Shown here piece after piece: positions 1 to 10,739 of a DNA stretch of 64,000 bases (its first letter is position 1; every line of letters starts with the position of its first letter). Below the pieces are notes generated by a model. It was not told the origin of the DNA and did not search any database. It saw only the letters and a list, made by a program, of their open reading frames with translations. This stretch comes from Bugulina stolonifera (taxonomy: Eukaryota > Bryozoa > Gymnolaemata > Cheilostomatida > Bugulidae). The stretch lies in the NCBI GenBank assembly GCA_935421135.1, contig OW285193.1:2737996-2801995 (forward strand). Reading direction: 5' to 3'. Position numbers and translations under genes: made by a program.

Positions 1-1123
1 AAGGATATATAAGTCATTGTTTGTGTAATTTATAGGTGTCTGGAATTCGGCCTTGAAGAAAAGCTCTTCAAGCCCTGTTCGGAATACATGCTGCTGGTAT
101 GAGCTGAGCCGCTTGTATCTCTTGGCCCAGCTCATAGCAGCATGGTACTCTTCCCCTTTCTCTTCAGGCTCTTCCTTCAGAGCAGCCTCTATCTGCCTAT
201 TAATTTCTTTCAGCTCCTCATCTCTCGCATCCAGCTTTCTTTTCTTTTTGTTGGTAGTAGGTGGAGCCTGAGAAGCTGGCGTGCTGCTCTTACTAGGTGT
301 GGCAGAGTGGTCAGCGGAAGATGTAGAAGCAGAGGATGTAGAGGCAGATGAATCTACTTCTAGGTCTTGCTCTACTTGTATGTTTGTTCTTGAATGACTA
401 CAATGTGAACAATACAAGATTTTAATAACATTTTAATTTAAGCACATGTTGTGAGTTTTTCCTTATGTAGGTATGGTGATTTTATAAATATATCAACATA
501 GGTGAATTCAATTGAAAAATTGTTTTCAGGTGTTACACATACCCATTTCTCAGTCTTGTTTCAGTGTTAATTTAAACTTTTAACTACTAACCTAACTACA
601 CGCTTCTTTTGGTACGCAGCATACCACAGCATATCTTGAAAATATCTCCATTTTGGGAGTGGCTTTGGTGAGCTCCCACTCGTTGAACTAGCCAAGTGAG
701 TCTTTTGAACCCTCACGAATGTGTCACGCAAACCAGTCCACTTTTTGCTAGCAGTCACATCTGGAACAAATGAAAATTTTCATTTAAGCGTAATTGACCA
801 AAGGAAATATGCAGCATCAATGTATAACACTGGCAGATAAAATAAGACAAGTTATTTCATAGAAGATACTTAAAAATTAATGAAACATGATGTACAGTTA
901 TAATAGTTTACAATAGAATATTGAAATAATTATAATATAAAATGACTGGTTAATTTCTCACCATTCAACTGTTCATTGCTGACTATATAATACTCGCTAG
1001 CTACATCAGTCCAGTTGTTTTTTTTTTAACGCTACCAGTATCTTTATAACTGGGATTTGACTTGTCGTACAGCACAGATTTGCTTCTAACGATGTTAATG
1101 AAATCTGATGTAAAGTCCGCCAT
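1..1123 (-). CDS. MADF-BESS domain protein, three exons, 3' end outside window, frameshifted
   Basis: Likely a DNA-binding nuclear protein; MADF is a Myb/SANT-related domain and BESS a C-terminal interaction motif. Exon 1 (1123..962) starts ATG with MADFTSDFINIVRSKSVLYD. Exon 2 (760..592) holds the second half of MADF (KKWTGLRDTFVR, then KWRYFQDMLW). Exon 3 (397..1) is Ser/Thr/Pro-rich, then KKKRK (possible nuclear localisation) and a BESS-like stretch around WAKRYKRLSSYQQHVF; it runs off the window. Splice sites are canonical (GGTGAG, TTCCAG; GTTAGT, TTGTAG) and the phases agree (1, then 2). The introns are about 200 bp. The oddity is an A10 run in exon 1 (1027..1018): 8 or 11 As would keep the frame into NNWTDVASEYY, while 10 gives an early TAG. 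This may be an assembly homopolymer error or a true lesion. Genes of this kind are often partners of PIF/Harbinger transposases, and a Harbinger relic lies at 5 kb. Family assignment is firm; intactness is not. Confidence 0.85.
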
Positions 1124-1375
1124 CTTGTAGTTAAGCAAATGTCGTTAAGGAAGTCGCTCCGCCATTGCTTCATAGACCAATCAACAGCAGCCAGCATTAA
1201 CCAATTACAGGCAAGTACTCGCTTCACGGACCAATCACAGTCCAACGAAATATTGCCGATCCAACACAGTTTGATGCTGAGCAAACGACAACGAAACTAC
1301 GTTTCAGCTTTAACGATTTCGTTGGAGTTGTCGTTTCACGTTTCGTTGGCACTTTCGTGCCCGTGTGACTAGTCC
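1124..1375 (-). promoter_or_regulatory. CCAAT-rich promoter and TIR-like terminus upstream of the MADF gene
   Basis: Three CCAAT pentamers at 1177, 1201 and 1231 lie 54-108 bp upstream of the MADF start codon, an NF-Y-like layout. The stretch is CpG-richer than its surroundings. At its outer end, read on the minus strand, the sequence starts GGACTAGTCACACGGGCACG directly after TTAA at 1376-1379. It contains repeated CGTTTCGTTG words in both orientations. A TTA/TAA target next to a sequence of this form is what a PIF/Harbinger terminus looks like, so this may be the promoter and TIR of a transposon carrying the MADF gene. The other end of such an element would lie left of the window. Confidence 0.45.
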
Positions 1376-1449
1376 TTAAGCGTTGATATGTTGTGTATAT
1401 TATAGGCAGACTTTGCTATCAAATGAACAATATCACTTTAAGCTCATAT

Positions 1450-1675
1450 CATTTTGTTGAACTCCTTTGAGATGATTCCAAAAACACAGATTCAACAGTA
1501 TGAGGAATTTCAACGTTTAAACAAGTTATGAGAGATCGGAGGCCAAAGCACTGATTGCTAAGAATATGTTTGGAAAAATCAAGATCCTCTACACCGCTTA
1601 TTCAAAACCTGGCGATCAGGCTAATCACACCTTTTGTCTAGAGTGTTTTTATAGCTTACACTGTGTGTGACCCAG
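1450..1675 (+). other. Weak coding-like stretch with one frameshift
   Basis: One frame reads about 28 codons ending QIQQYEEFQRLNKL (stop near 1530). The next frame then reads about 45 codons including AKALIAKNMFGKIKILY, up to a stop near 1670. Together they could be a frameshifted coding relic. No family is recognised, and open stretches of this length are common by chance here. Confidence 0.15.
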
Positions 1676-1909
1676 AAATGCCAAATCTAGAAATGAGGAG
1701 TGAAAAGGAATCAATCATTTGAGATGTGGATATGGAGGAGAAGGGAGTGGAGCAACAGGACAGAATAGGCCAGTAATGGTAATATTGTAAGGGAGTTAAA
1801 AAACCTGGCAGAGAGAGATTAAGCCAAATAAGAAAAGACAGGAGGCAAATTATGAGATATGAGGGTGGTGCAAAAAGTAATACCAAGTATAATTATGCTT
1901 TTACCTACC

Positions 1910-2099
1910 TGTGCTTCTGAATCCCTCAGGCTGTATCTCATATTTTGTCATGCATTGCGGCGTGCTAGGCTGTCTAACAGTATAATGTATTTGCACTTCT
2001 TCAATAAGCTCCCTTTCTCTCCAGTCTGTGTCAGTCTTCTTTAGGAGCTCTAGTAGTCTCATCCATCAAACATCTATCAAATGCCTTCTCAAAATGAAC
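1910..2099 (-). pseudogene. LINE reverse transcriptase fragment (decayed)
   Basis: The minus strand reads FEKAFDRCLMD in one frame. After a single frameshift it continues as MRLLELLKKTDTDWRERELI in another. This order matches the conserved reverse-transcriptase block of non-LTR retrotransposons, with FxKAFD (catalytic block A) followed by the LKKxGxDWRxRxLI segment. Only about 60 residues are readable. Sequence further downstream (1900-1690) may be a degraded continuation but is not readable with confidence. The frameshift, the loss of the downstream YADD block and the absence of a long ORF show it is dead. The exact LINE clade cannot be assigned from this piece. Confidence 0.65.
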
Positions 2100-2167
2100 A
2101 AATCAGACATATTATACATGTATATTCTAATTAAATCCAGATGAGTCATATGCTGTTGCACTGGCAG

Positions 2168-2848
2168 CATACCTGTCAACCTGGAGTGAAAAAATATAGG
2201 GAGTCCTAACTTCCAAGTGCAAAGGTGAAATTTTTAAGACCCTAATTACCAACTGTAAAAAATACCTTTGGAGAGTTAGAACTGTGGGGGGGGGAGGTGG
2301 ATTATGGGTGCCTAGCTTCACTGTAAACACAGCACTAATCACAGACATTATCTTTTGACATAATCAGTAACACATGTCATGTAAGTTAGCTACCATGCTT
2401 GCACTAAATCACAACAAAGATGAAAAATAGACTGGTGATGAAAACAATTTACTCAACTACATTAGACTTATGCACACATGCACAATATAAGCTATGTAAC
2501 TATGTAACTCCAAAGCTCTATCAAAACACCAGATATAGCAAAATGAGACCGAACAAGGGTATTAAATTAATCCATGCTATTTATTGGATAACCTTGGATA
2601 TTGGATAATACAAAAATGAAAAATACCTATCTGATGCCCTGAAATATAGTATAGGGAGCTAGTGGGAGTGAGAGTTTGAAATAGGGAGGGTCTCGCCCAA
2701 ATCGGGATAGTTGACCAAATCAGGATAGTTGACCAAATCAGGATAGTTGACCAAATCAGGATAGTTGACCAAATCAGGATAGTTGACCAAATCAGGATAG
2801 TTGACCAAATAGGGATAGTTGACCAAATAGGGATAGTTGACGGGTATG
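2168..2848. mobile_element. 681-bp non-autonomous DNA transposon with 8-bp TSD
   Basis: The left end begins CATACCTGTCAACCTGG. The right end, read inward on the other strand, begins CATACCCGTCAACTATC, so the termini are inverted repeats. Both flanks carry the identical octamer ACTGGCAG (2160-2167 and 2849-2856), a perfect 8-bp target-site duplication. An 8-bp TSD with CA-starting termini fits the hAT or P superfamilies. No transposase ORF is present. A minisatellite occupies the right end, and its unit (GTCAACTATCC...) is an amplified piece of the TIR itself. A shorter relative lies at 27637-27783. Confidence 0.75.
2696..2843. repeat. 18-bp minisatellite, about 8 copies, inside the right TIR
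   Basis: The unit GACCAAATCAGGATAGTT repeats about eight times with small variants (ATCAGG versus ATAGGG). Because 18 is a multiple of three, long repetitive ORFs arise on the minus strand (repeats of WSTILI or LVNYPD); these are not genes. The array lies at the right end of the 681-bp transposon. Confidence 0.95.
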
Positions 2849-3863
2849 ACTGGCAGACCTTTTTGAGTGACTTTAGGCAAGTAATACTCAACAAGCTATA
2901 CAGGTTTCCATCAATTTTGAATATTCTCCCTCTTTGAAAACTTATAACTACATGTAAATGCATGTTTTACTGGAATCAGAGAGGCGATACACTGATTGCA
3001 ATCTATTTACCTGTTCTATCAAACATACCTAATGGCAGCTAGAATTAAGAATTATAACTTTAACATTTATAAGGAATAAATGATGGAATGTAATAATACT
3101 CAAATTTATGTGGAACATAATGCGAAAACAGTTAGGTTCGCTACAAGACGTTACTAGTCAATATCCACTGTTACTAGCCAATAGCTACTGCTTTACTAGC
3201 AGCTTAGATTCCAGTACTATTGATAGCATGAGTAGACAACTCTGGCCAACCTAGTAGATTTGCTGGTACAGGTACTGTAGGTACTACTAATACTGCTCCT
3301 CGTTTGATGGTTTATTCACCTGTATAAACTATACAACATATCTCGCTCCGAGTGGGTAACTTTTCTTTTTGGCACCAACATATTCCAGTTTTATGCCGAG
3401 AAAATGATAGAATGTTAGTGGGGGAGCTCAACTCAAAGCAAGCTGGTCATTAGGTAGATGTAACTATCTTAGGAGGTCAAATTGCCAACAATTATAGACA
3501 AAGTTAGATAGTGATGTTGTACTCACAGATACGACGCTGGTGGGTTTGTGACAGCTATATAAAAATTAGTAGAGGTAATGGTGTAATAAAATAATCGGGC
3601 AGACCTGGCTTAGCTGGCCGACATCTTGTGATTATTGAGACCTGTAATTAGTGTGCATACTATGCTGCCTTATTGGAATGAGAGAACATTAACTGACTGC
3701 AGCAAGGCCGGTACCCACAGTGCAAATTCCAGGTAAAAACAAGCCAACTACAGACAGTTTTTGTATAATTGGAAATGCTTCAAAATCCTGCAAAATTGTT
3801 CATCAATTGGTAGGTTAGGTTTAGGGCACGGTTTAAATTTAAGAACTTTTTGCTCAGTTATGC

Positions 3864-4468
3864 TGCTGTGTATGTCTTGGTAGGGCTGTGTATGTCTTGG
3901 TAGGGACGTGCATGTCTTGGTAGAGACGTGTATGTCTTAGTAGGGACGTGTATGTTTTGGTAGGGCTGTATATGTCTTGGTAGGGCTGTGTATGTCTTGG
4001 TAGGGCTGTATATGTCTTGGTCGGGCTGTGTAGGTCTTGGTAGGGACGTGTATGTCTTGGTAGGGACGTGTATGTCTTGGTAGGGCTGTGTATGTCTTGG
4101 TAGGGCTGTGTACATCTTGGTGGGAATGTGTTTGTCTTTGTAGGGACGTGTATGTCTTGGTAGGGCTGTGTATGTCTTGGTAGGGATGTATATGTCTTGG
4201 TAGGGACGTGTATGTCTTGGTAGGGACGTGTATGTCTTGGTAGGGCTGTGTATGTCTTGGTAGGGCTGTGTACATCTTGGTGGGAATGTGTTTGTCTTTG
4301 TAGGGACGTGTATGTCTTGGTAGGGCTGTGTATGTCTTGGTAGGGATGTATATGTCTTGGTAGGGACGTGTATGTCTTGGTAGGGACGTGTATGTCTTTG
4401 TAGGGACGTGAATGTCTTGGTAGGGACGTGTATGTCTTGATAGGGACATCTATTTCTTGGTAGGAATG
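3864..4468. repeat. 20-bp minisatellite, about 30 copies, with 160-bp higher-order unit
   Basis: The unit TATGTCTTGGTAGGGACGTG recurs about 30 times with GACGTG, GCTGTG, GATGTA and GAATGTG variants. Blocks 4081-4240 and 4241-4400 (eight units each) match at all but one base, so a 160-bp block was duplicated recently. The long antisense ORFs across it (repeats of TYTSLPRHTRPYKDIH) are artefacts of the tandem repeat. Confidence 0.95.
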
Positions 4469-4798
4469 AAAACCTGGAAACCTACAAGCAAACACAAAAT
4501 TTCCTATTAGAGCAAAGCTGTCTGCTGCTTATAATTGTACCAAGTCGAGCCACAGTTCAAGAGTCTTCGAATAGTAATATTACGTTTCCCATCAATGGCT
4601 CCAATGCAATGTGGAAAATTCCTTTTCTCGAATCTGATGGGATCAAGAAGATTTGAAAATTATTTTAAAAACTTGTCAAATTAATACATATGACAGAAAA
4701 TAACAGCACTTTAGTTTTCATATTCATGATACTACTTATGCATAAATTTTGTGGTAGGGACTTTAAGTATCATAGTAAGCTATTAATACTGAATATAA

Positions 4799-5235
4799 GT
4801 CAACAGTTTTCCAGGCTAGAGGGCCAAAGGGAGGAGGTTTCAGGGATAACGGCCGCATGGTTATCCACAGGGTTTGTTGGATAACCAGGGAGGTAGTAGA
4901 CCAAAGTAGTGGAACGCCCAAGTCTAATGTGCTGCTATAGCGAAATGAGTTGCTCCCTTTGTCAGATGGTACAAAGTTATTGCTACATGTAGCCTCAGCC
5001 CAGGCTGAATCCTCTTTCTCTTTACAGTGCCAGTTTATTGAAGCCGCGCTCTGACTTTATTCCGAATAAAGTCAAAACTCCTTGATGGCATCCTTAAATA
5101 TTTAGCCAATCTATCTGAGTCGCTTCTTAGCTCTGACACAAGAGAAAAATATAGACTACGTTGCTCCCTTGCTTGATTGATTGGACACACCCGATGAGTT
5201 CGGGATTGATCAATGTTAGCGTTTCTTTTCCCCAT
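4799..5235 (-). pseudogene. PIF/Harbinger (HARBI1-like) transposase fragment, broken
   Basis: Read from ATG at 5235. The N-terminal region contains LYFSLVSELRSDSDRLAKYL and RMPSRSFDFI, the usual opening of HARBI1-like nucleases (SLxxELRxxDxxxFxxYLRMxxxxFdxL). An in-frame TAA (5037..5035) interrupts, and the same frame then continues with KRIQPGLRLHVAITLYHLT and GATHFAIAAH. Near 4935 a frameshift is needed to reach RLGRSTTLVYYL and, after a short insertion containing a GGTTATCC/GGATAACC hairpin, VIPETSSLW. This order matches the HARBI1 helix-turn-helix region (RLAVTLRYLATG..., FRLGRST, ETCxALW). The catalytic DDE core is absent. In Harbinger transposons this nuclease works with a MADF/Myb partner, such as the gene at 1-1123. 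Dead fragment; family call fairly sure. Confidence 0.75.
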
Positions 5236-5981
5236 TAGAGGAGCCTGTTTATCAAGTAGATAAAGCTGTAGCCTCTGGGAATCCTTCTGATTGTCGGATT
5301 AACGACTACTGCCTCTCCATTCAAGTTACACCAGCTTGAATTAAAACTGAACTGAAACAAAACCAGACCGAGTTAAGATTGAACTAAAAACAAAACCAGT
5401 TTAATTGAACACTTTGACTGTTCTAATTCTATTTAATAGGTTGTAGCTCACATTGAGCTTAGGTTAGGTTAGGTTCGTATTAAACTACATTGTTACACAA
5501 TATGGGTGCAACCTGCGTTAATGCATTTTTAAAACTATTGATGATATGATTGTTATTATTTTGCTGACAACTCGCCTATCTTATAAATCGCCATGCGGCA
5601 TGTGGGCACTCGTGTCGAAGGAAAGAGCATGAGGCTGGGCTTTAACTGTCATAAAAGATTGTCAAAGTTTTCAAACATTTGAGAAAAATAATATTGATTG
5701 ACCAATCTCAGAGACTTTCATGGGCTCCTAGATGTGATGTACATGCATGTACATACATAGCATAGTGACTTATTGCAACCAGGAGCACAATTATCAACCA
5801 ACTTGTCATATTTTGCTAAAATCTTGCTTTGAATTGCAGTTGGTATTGAAGATCACGGAAGAAAAGTATCCCAATTATGCACTGAACATGAGAGCTAAAC
5901 TACTAATAAATAGATGAGTGCTTAGTAACCAACATATAGCACTGATAATATACTGCTACTCATGCATTGGCTGTGTTTCAG

Positions 5982-6727
5982 ATGTCACCCTGTCAGGGGA
6001 ACGCAATTACTTGTAGGAACTGACATTAGAGATCCAGAAGTGTCTATTGACTTCTATCATATTGAAGCTCCTCTCTGTACAGCAGAGGTATGTAGTAGAT
6101 TCACTATTACTACAATGTGTAGGTCTACTACTCCTTATATTTTGGCCATTGAAATAAAGTGATGCTGTTGGTCCTTGAATAGAAAGTGTATAACATAACT
6201 CCCTCAGATAGTATAGGCTTTAGTTGAAGGTTTTCAGTGTGAATAAATTATATTCAGAACAATCACTTCAGTCCATCTGCCTTTGTATTGTTTCCTTTCC
6301 ATTGAATAATGATTGTTCAATGGAACAACAGTATGTAGTCTCCGATATAGCAGGTACCTTTAGCTCTAGTCTACTAGCAGTATTAGTAGTAGTAGTAGTA
6401 GTAATCCCTAGTATTGCTGTGTAGCCATATAAGGAGGTTATTTCTGTTAGTTCCCTCGACGTCTATGCCAACATCCCAAACATGTAGCTCTGATAAGGTT
6501 CTTAAATTCTGATTACCAGTTAAGCCATAGATAGCCTCACATGTTACATAAATGGTTCTTTCAAATATTAGAGCTGGTCACTCTGTAGCTAGGCTTTAAA
6601 TTAGCTAAATACTTTGTTATGTATATTAATGTGTAGCTCAAAGACATTTGTATGTTATTACAGAACGTAACAGGAAGTGGAAATATTCACCCATCTGGAT
6701 GTACCATTAATTCCTGCCTGTCTCCCT
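5982..6727 (+). CDS. Possible two-exon 3' gene end, unknown
   Basis: Exon 5982-6087 follows a good acceptor (CTGTGTTTCAG) and ends at a good donor (GAG/GTATGT). It is open in one frame as CHPVRGTQLLVGTD, then DPEVSIDFYHIEAPLCTAE, ending in phase 0. Exon 6662-6727 follows an ATTACAG acceptor and reads NVTGSGNIHPSGCTINSCLS, then P and TGA, also phase 0. The agreement of phase and the two strong sites suggest a real C-terminus with several cysteines and one N-glycosylation motif (NVT), perhaps secreted. The upstream exon (phase 2) was not found with confidence. No family recognised. Confidence 0.3.
6383..6412. repeat. (TAG)n microsatellite
   Basis: A run of about seven TAG/GTA trinucleotides with flanking imperfect units, inside the proposed intron 6088-6661. 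Confidence 0.85.
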
Positions 6728-9453
6728 GACAAGATTCGTCTTATTCCCTGTATATCTACAAAGCATCAGTGAGTTCAGCAGCACAGAGACATGAAACTAG
6801 TAGTGCTAATGTCATAATAACTATCCTGAATGCTGTTAATTAATCAGCTATAACAATTTTACCATGTACTCTGTACTATGTGGGATGCAACTTTGTTTTT
6901 TTGTCACTGTTGACAATTATACCTAGATATACAATGTATATACCCACATGCAGAGATATTTGAAATTTTATCGGAACAGATGTAAAAGTTGTAGTTGTGT
7001 TTTCATGTTCAACACAGATGCTGGTTTAACTTTGGTGTTTTATAGTCACATAGTTACGGAATTTTGCCAAAATTGCAGTTGCATTAAGTACTCTGTTCAG
7101 TTCTATGAATGTACATTTGTATTATGAAACTAAAATTTTATTGTGCCATATAAATTTACCATGTAGGCCTACACCTAATATGTTGGGTGCACGTTTGTCA
7201 CTATTGACTGCACCCCTATTATTGATATATCTGACATTTTATTTTGACATGAAATCGTTTAATTAGTTATGAAAGAAGCCTTGTAATATTGCCTTGGTTG
7301 CAATGGGAATGTAGCGCAGTCATAAATATCACCAGAGCATGCATGGTGTTTCCAAGCATAGGCCCTACATGCAACATTGATGTCACTTCAACTTAAAGCC
7401 AACAATTATGAGATATTTTTCAAAGTCTGCGGCAGGTTTGAAGTACACTAGTTGTTCACTGTAATGTTTATTTATTCACTGTAATGATTATTTGAAGATT
7501 ATATAATTGAGTTACATGTATGTGGTAAATTGTGTGTATCCATGATGTTACTGCACTTAATATTTACTTCATTTAATAAAACATTGGCAAACAACAGAAT
7601 ATTACATGTAGATCTGTTGATATACATGTAATTATACTCGTAATGCTACACGTATGCTATGTCTGATTGCTTCCATCATTATGATATTTTCATGGCATCT
7701 GCCTTGGAAAATTGGCATTAGGGGTGGTTCGTTATTTATACACGTGTGTTGTTTTCTATGTTAGTTACAAATATGCAATTAGCCCAACTAACTGCTTGAA
7801 TCACTACCTCAAAAAGAGAAGTTTATGTATATTTTATACCATAAACAAAAATGACTCATCATTTGTGGTTTAGTCATAGGTTTCTGACTGAAAATTCTGG
7901 TTGGAAATTACTTAAAACCTGAAATAGATATAGATATATCATTTGTTTGTTGTTTCAAGCTTCCAACAACAATAAATTAGGGTCATGTGTCACGCATCAA
8001 CATGCAGTATCCAAGATTTCTTTATAATAAAATTACATGTATTTACACAACTGCTTTTCCAGAGTATTCGAACTAAATCCTTCACATACTGACTATTTAT
8101 ATGTGATATCTAGGCCTCATGTACAGTGCTGTATCTTGCTGATACCATAGTGACTACGAACAACACTAATCCTGTACTGATGGTCATAAGCCTGTTAGAT
8201 CTAATTAATCGTTTCAGTGTTGGTACATTGGTAGCTTAACATTACTTAATTGTATGTCCCGGTCTCAAAAACTTGCTCTGAAAATATTCACAAATCTAAT
8301 CACACACATTATTTAATCCTCAATCTTCTTGGTCTGAAAACCTCAACCACAATAGTCTTTGTTATCAGTTATAGAGGAGAGAAAAGGTTGCAGAGAGCGT
8401 TGTTGACTATTGGAGAAACACACTGAATGTTTGTCTAAAATCAAGTATAACATTTAAACATATTAAATTTGGATGTAGAGTAAACTTATTAAACTTAAAA
8501 CCTTAAGAGGAACTCTGGAAACAACTTGGACCATCAAATGTGAAACAATGATTGCAGAAACAAATCAAAGATTGTACATGTACGTTAATAATGGCAGATT
8601 GTCAGATGTTATGAGACATTGTTAAATCAATAAAATGTCAGCTAATTAGTGAAGTTCTATTAGTGAAATGTAGCCAATGCATGTCACCATTCCGTCTTCA
8701 CCTGGTAGGTGGAATGCGATGTGTTTAATCAAGTCAATTCAATCATGTACTATAGAATTTTGTGTCACGAACTTCTTCACATTAGGAGTCGACACTGCAT
8801 CTTTGGCGCCTTTATTTTGCAGTCCGCACTTCAATCAGTAAGAAAATCAAATGCATAGCATGCAAGAAATACCTAAGGGGTAGTCAACATTTGTCAACTC
8901 GTCTGTCAGGTAAGACGCTGTACGGAAACAGGTTAAAGTTGTAATATTTTTTAACATTAGTATATATTGCATGCCTATTATGATTATGAGGACTGTAATT
9001 ATGCATGTAACACAGCATGATGAATACCCGTTCTTTGTTAATAATTTCATCATTACATTGCATAAAATTAGGAATAACAATTTAGATACATGTACAACTT
9101 ACATGCAGTTTGACAGAAATCACTTAAAAATATTTAATTTACCTGTTAATTATTGTGAAGATTTTAAGCTCCTGCATCTTTTTGATCCCTTCAATCTATG
9201 CCACACCTAACAGTAGTATATGTGCGTAAGTTCAGAGTAACTTACAGTGTAGATGCAAATTTATGAATTAAATGCTGCTGGAAAACTTAATACATGTTAG
9301 GATTGGGTGAAATTGACATTCACCTGTAAATGATGCATGACTAATTAATTTTAGTGCAAGAATTGAAGAACCTACATAGTACACCTACTAAACAATCAGT
9401 GAATGGTAAAAGTTTGTAGTGAGATCCAACTTCAACGCTGTCAAAATAGAAAC
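6728..9453. other. No recognisable gene
   Basis: AT-rich DNA with many TACATGTA words. Only short chance-length ORFs are present; one of about 42 codons (8116-8241, plus) follows a TATCTAG acceptor-like site but has no family signature. I see no repeat or RNA gene here that I can support. Confidence 0.4.
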
Positions 9454-10031
9454 ATGAATTCTAGAACTCTGCTCAGGACTTTACCGTTCAAAGAATTGCC
9501 ATATCCTCAGAAAAAGAGACAGAGGTGCCGACAAAGCCTAATCTACTCAAATTCTACCAAGTGGTTGTAAGTTTTCAAAACTTTTTTCAGATTTCTGTCA
9601 ATGAATATTCCTCCACATGCAGAAGGGCTTTCGTCACCATGCTAAGTTATGTGGTTTCTATTTTTCTACAGATTTGTAGAAATAGAATTACGTGAACCGA
9701 CTAACGGCACCAAAACGTTTTCATGACATGATTCAAAATATAAGTATTCTAGTTAGTAAGTTCACATTTCGAGCTTCAAAATGATGTGCAACTTGACTCG
9801 GTTGACCATGTACAAATGGTCGTATTTGCACCTCAAAAACCGTCGAAACATACGTAGTTAAAGTAAAAGTGTTATAAGACTGGTGTGATTGCTGAAATGC
9901 TCTCGTTTTATATACATGTAGGCTGACTTACTAGAGAAAGCTACAAGCTGAGGTTCCAGGTCACTCAGAGGAAAACTACAACAAACTATATATGTAGGCC
10001 TATACAGTCGAATAAGGAAGCGCCAATCAAG
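9454..10031 (+). CDS. Possible multi-exon gene, unknown product
   Basis: Proposed exons: 9454-9566 (ATG; starts MNSRTLLRTLPFKELPYPQK, donor GTAAGT), 9672-9691 (a 20-bp micro-exon), 9757-9853 (contains HFELQNDVQLDSVDHVQMVV) and 9935-10031 (contains ESYKLRFQVTQRKTTTNYIC, donor GTAAGT). All junction phases agree (2, 1, 2, 0), and introns are about 65-105 bp, the size seen elsewhere in this window. The weak points are the micro-exon and the non-consensus donors GTGAAC and GTAGTT. The protein is basic and hydrophilic without a signal peptide or a family motif I know. A later exon pair at 10740-11136 may belong to it. Treat as a hypothesis for transcript data to test. Confidence 0.3.
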
Positions 10032-10739
10032 GTAAGTACAACACTCTAGTAAATAATTTGAACACGTACTATGCATCTACATGTACATGTAGTTAGGCAA
10101 CAGATTATTGAACAAATTTTGAACATGCTTCATTGATAGTTGAACTGTCGGAATGTAGGGGGCCTACGGATTCTGTTTATAGCTACCTGTATATTGACTG
10201 CATATTATACAGGTAATAAAATAATTTTCGACCACGGGTTGCTCATTGTAAAACCGTTGTGCCATCAGAATGTTGTACTAATATTATAAATACACATTCA
10301 GAGCTAGTTTGAATGGTAGTAGATTGATATACTTTTTAGCATAAATGTATCATTGAGTGAGTAAAATTGATCCCAATAAGGCTTTTTGTTTGATAAAATA
10401 ATCCCCTTGTCATCTTAAAATAGAAATGACTTTGAAATAGAAAACTTAAAATTTGAACTGATCTAGAATCTGCTTGGGATAAGGCAGCTTGTTTGAAATA
10501 TGGTCGACATTCATTTCTTAATTATTTTATCATCTTCAGATTACATGCCCACCGCATTATCCTAATCACCTACTTTCCATGTAATATTCAGATACCCCTT
10601 TTTAGAATTTCACCTATATAAAATAATATGATAGCTGGCCAGATTCTAAATGAACATTTGATACATGCTATTTCTTACTACTCTATATCAATTATCTTGA
10701 ACCACTTCTGAGCAGGAATAAATTTATGATTTTTCTCAG

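Noticed and set aside
2577..2963. 128-codon and 73-codon minus-strand ORFs
   Set aside because: They translate the 18-bp minisatellite; the repeat length keeps the frame open without selection.
3854..4495. 213-codon repetitive ORF and two companions
   Set aside because: Antisense translations of the 20-bp minisatellite in several frames at once; no unique sequence or start context.
4690..4950. Plus-strand ORFs beginning after TTTTCCAG (e.g. ARGPKGGGFRDNGR...)
   Set aside because: The opposite strand carries the recognisable Harbinger transposase remains, so these are shadows.
5462..5476. TTAGG repeated three times, like an arthropod telomere unit
   Set aside because: Only three units; too short to mean an interstitial telomere.
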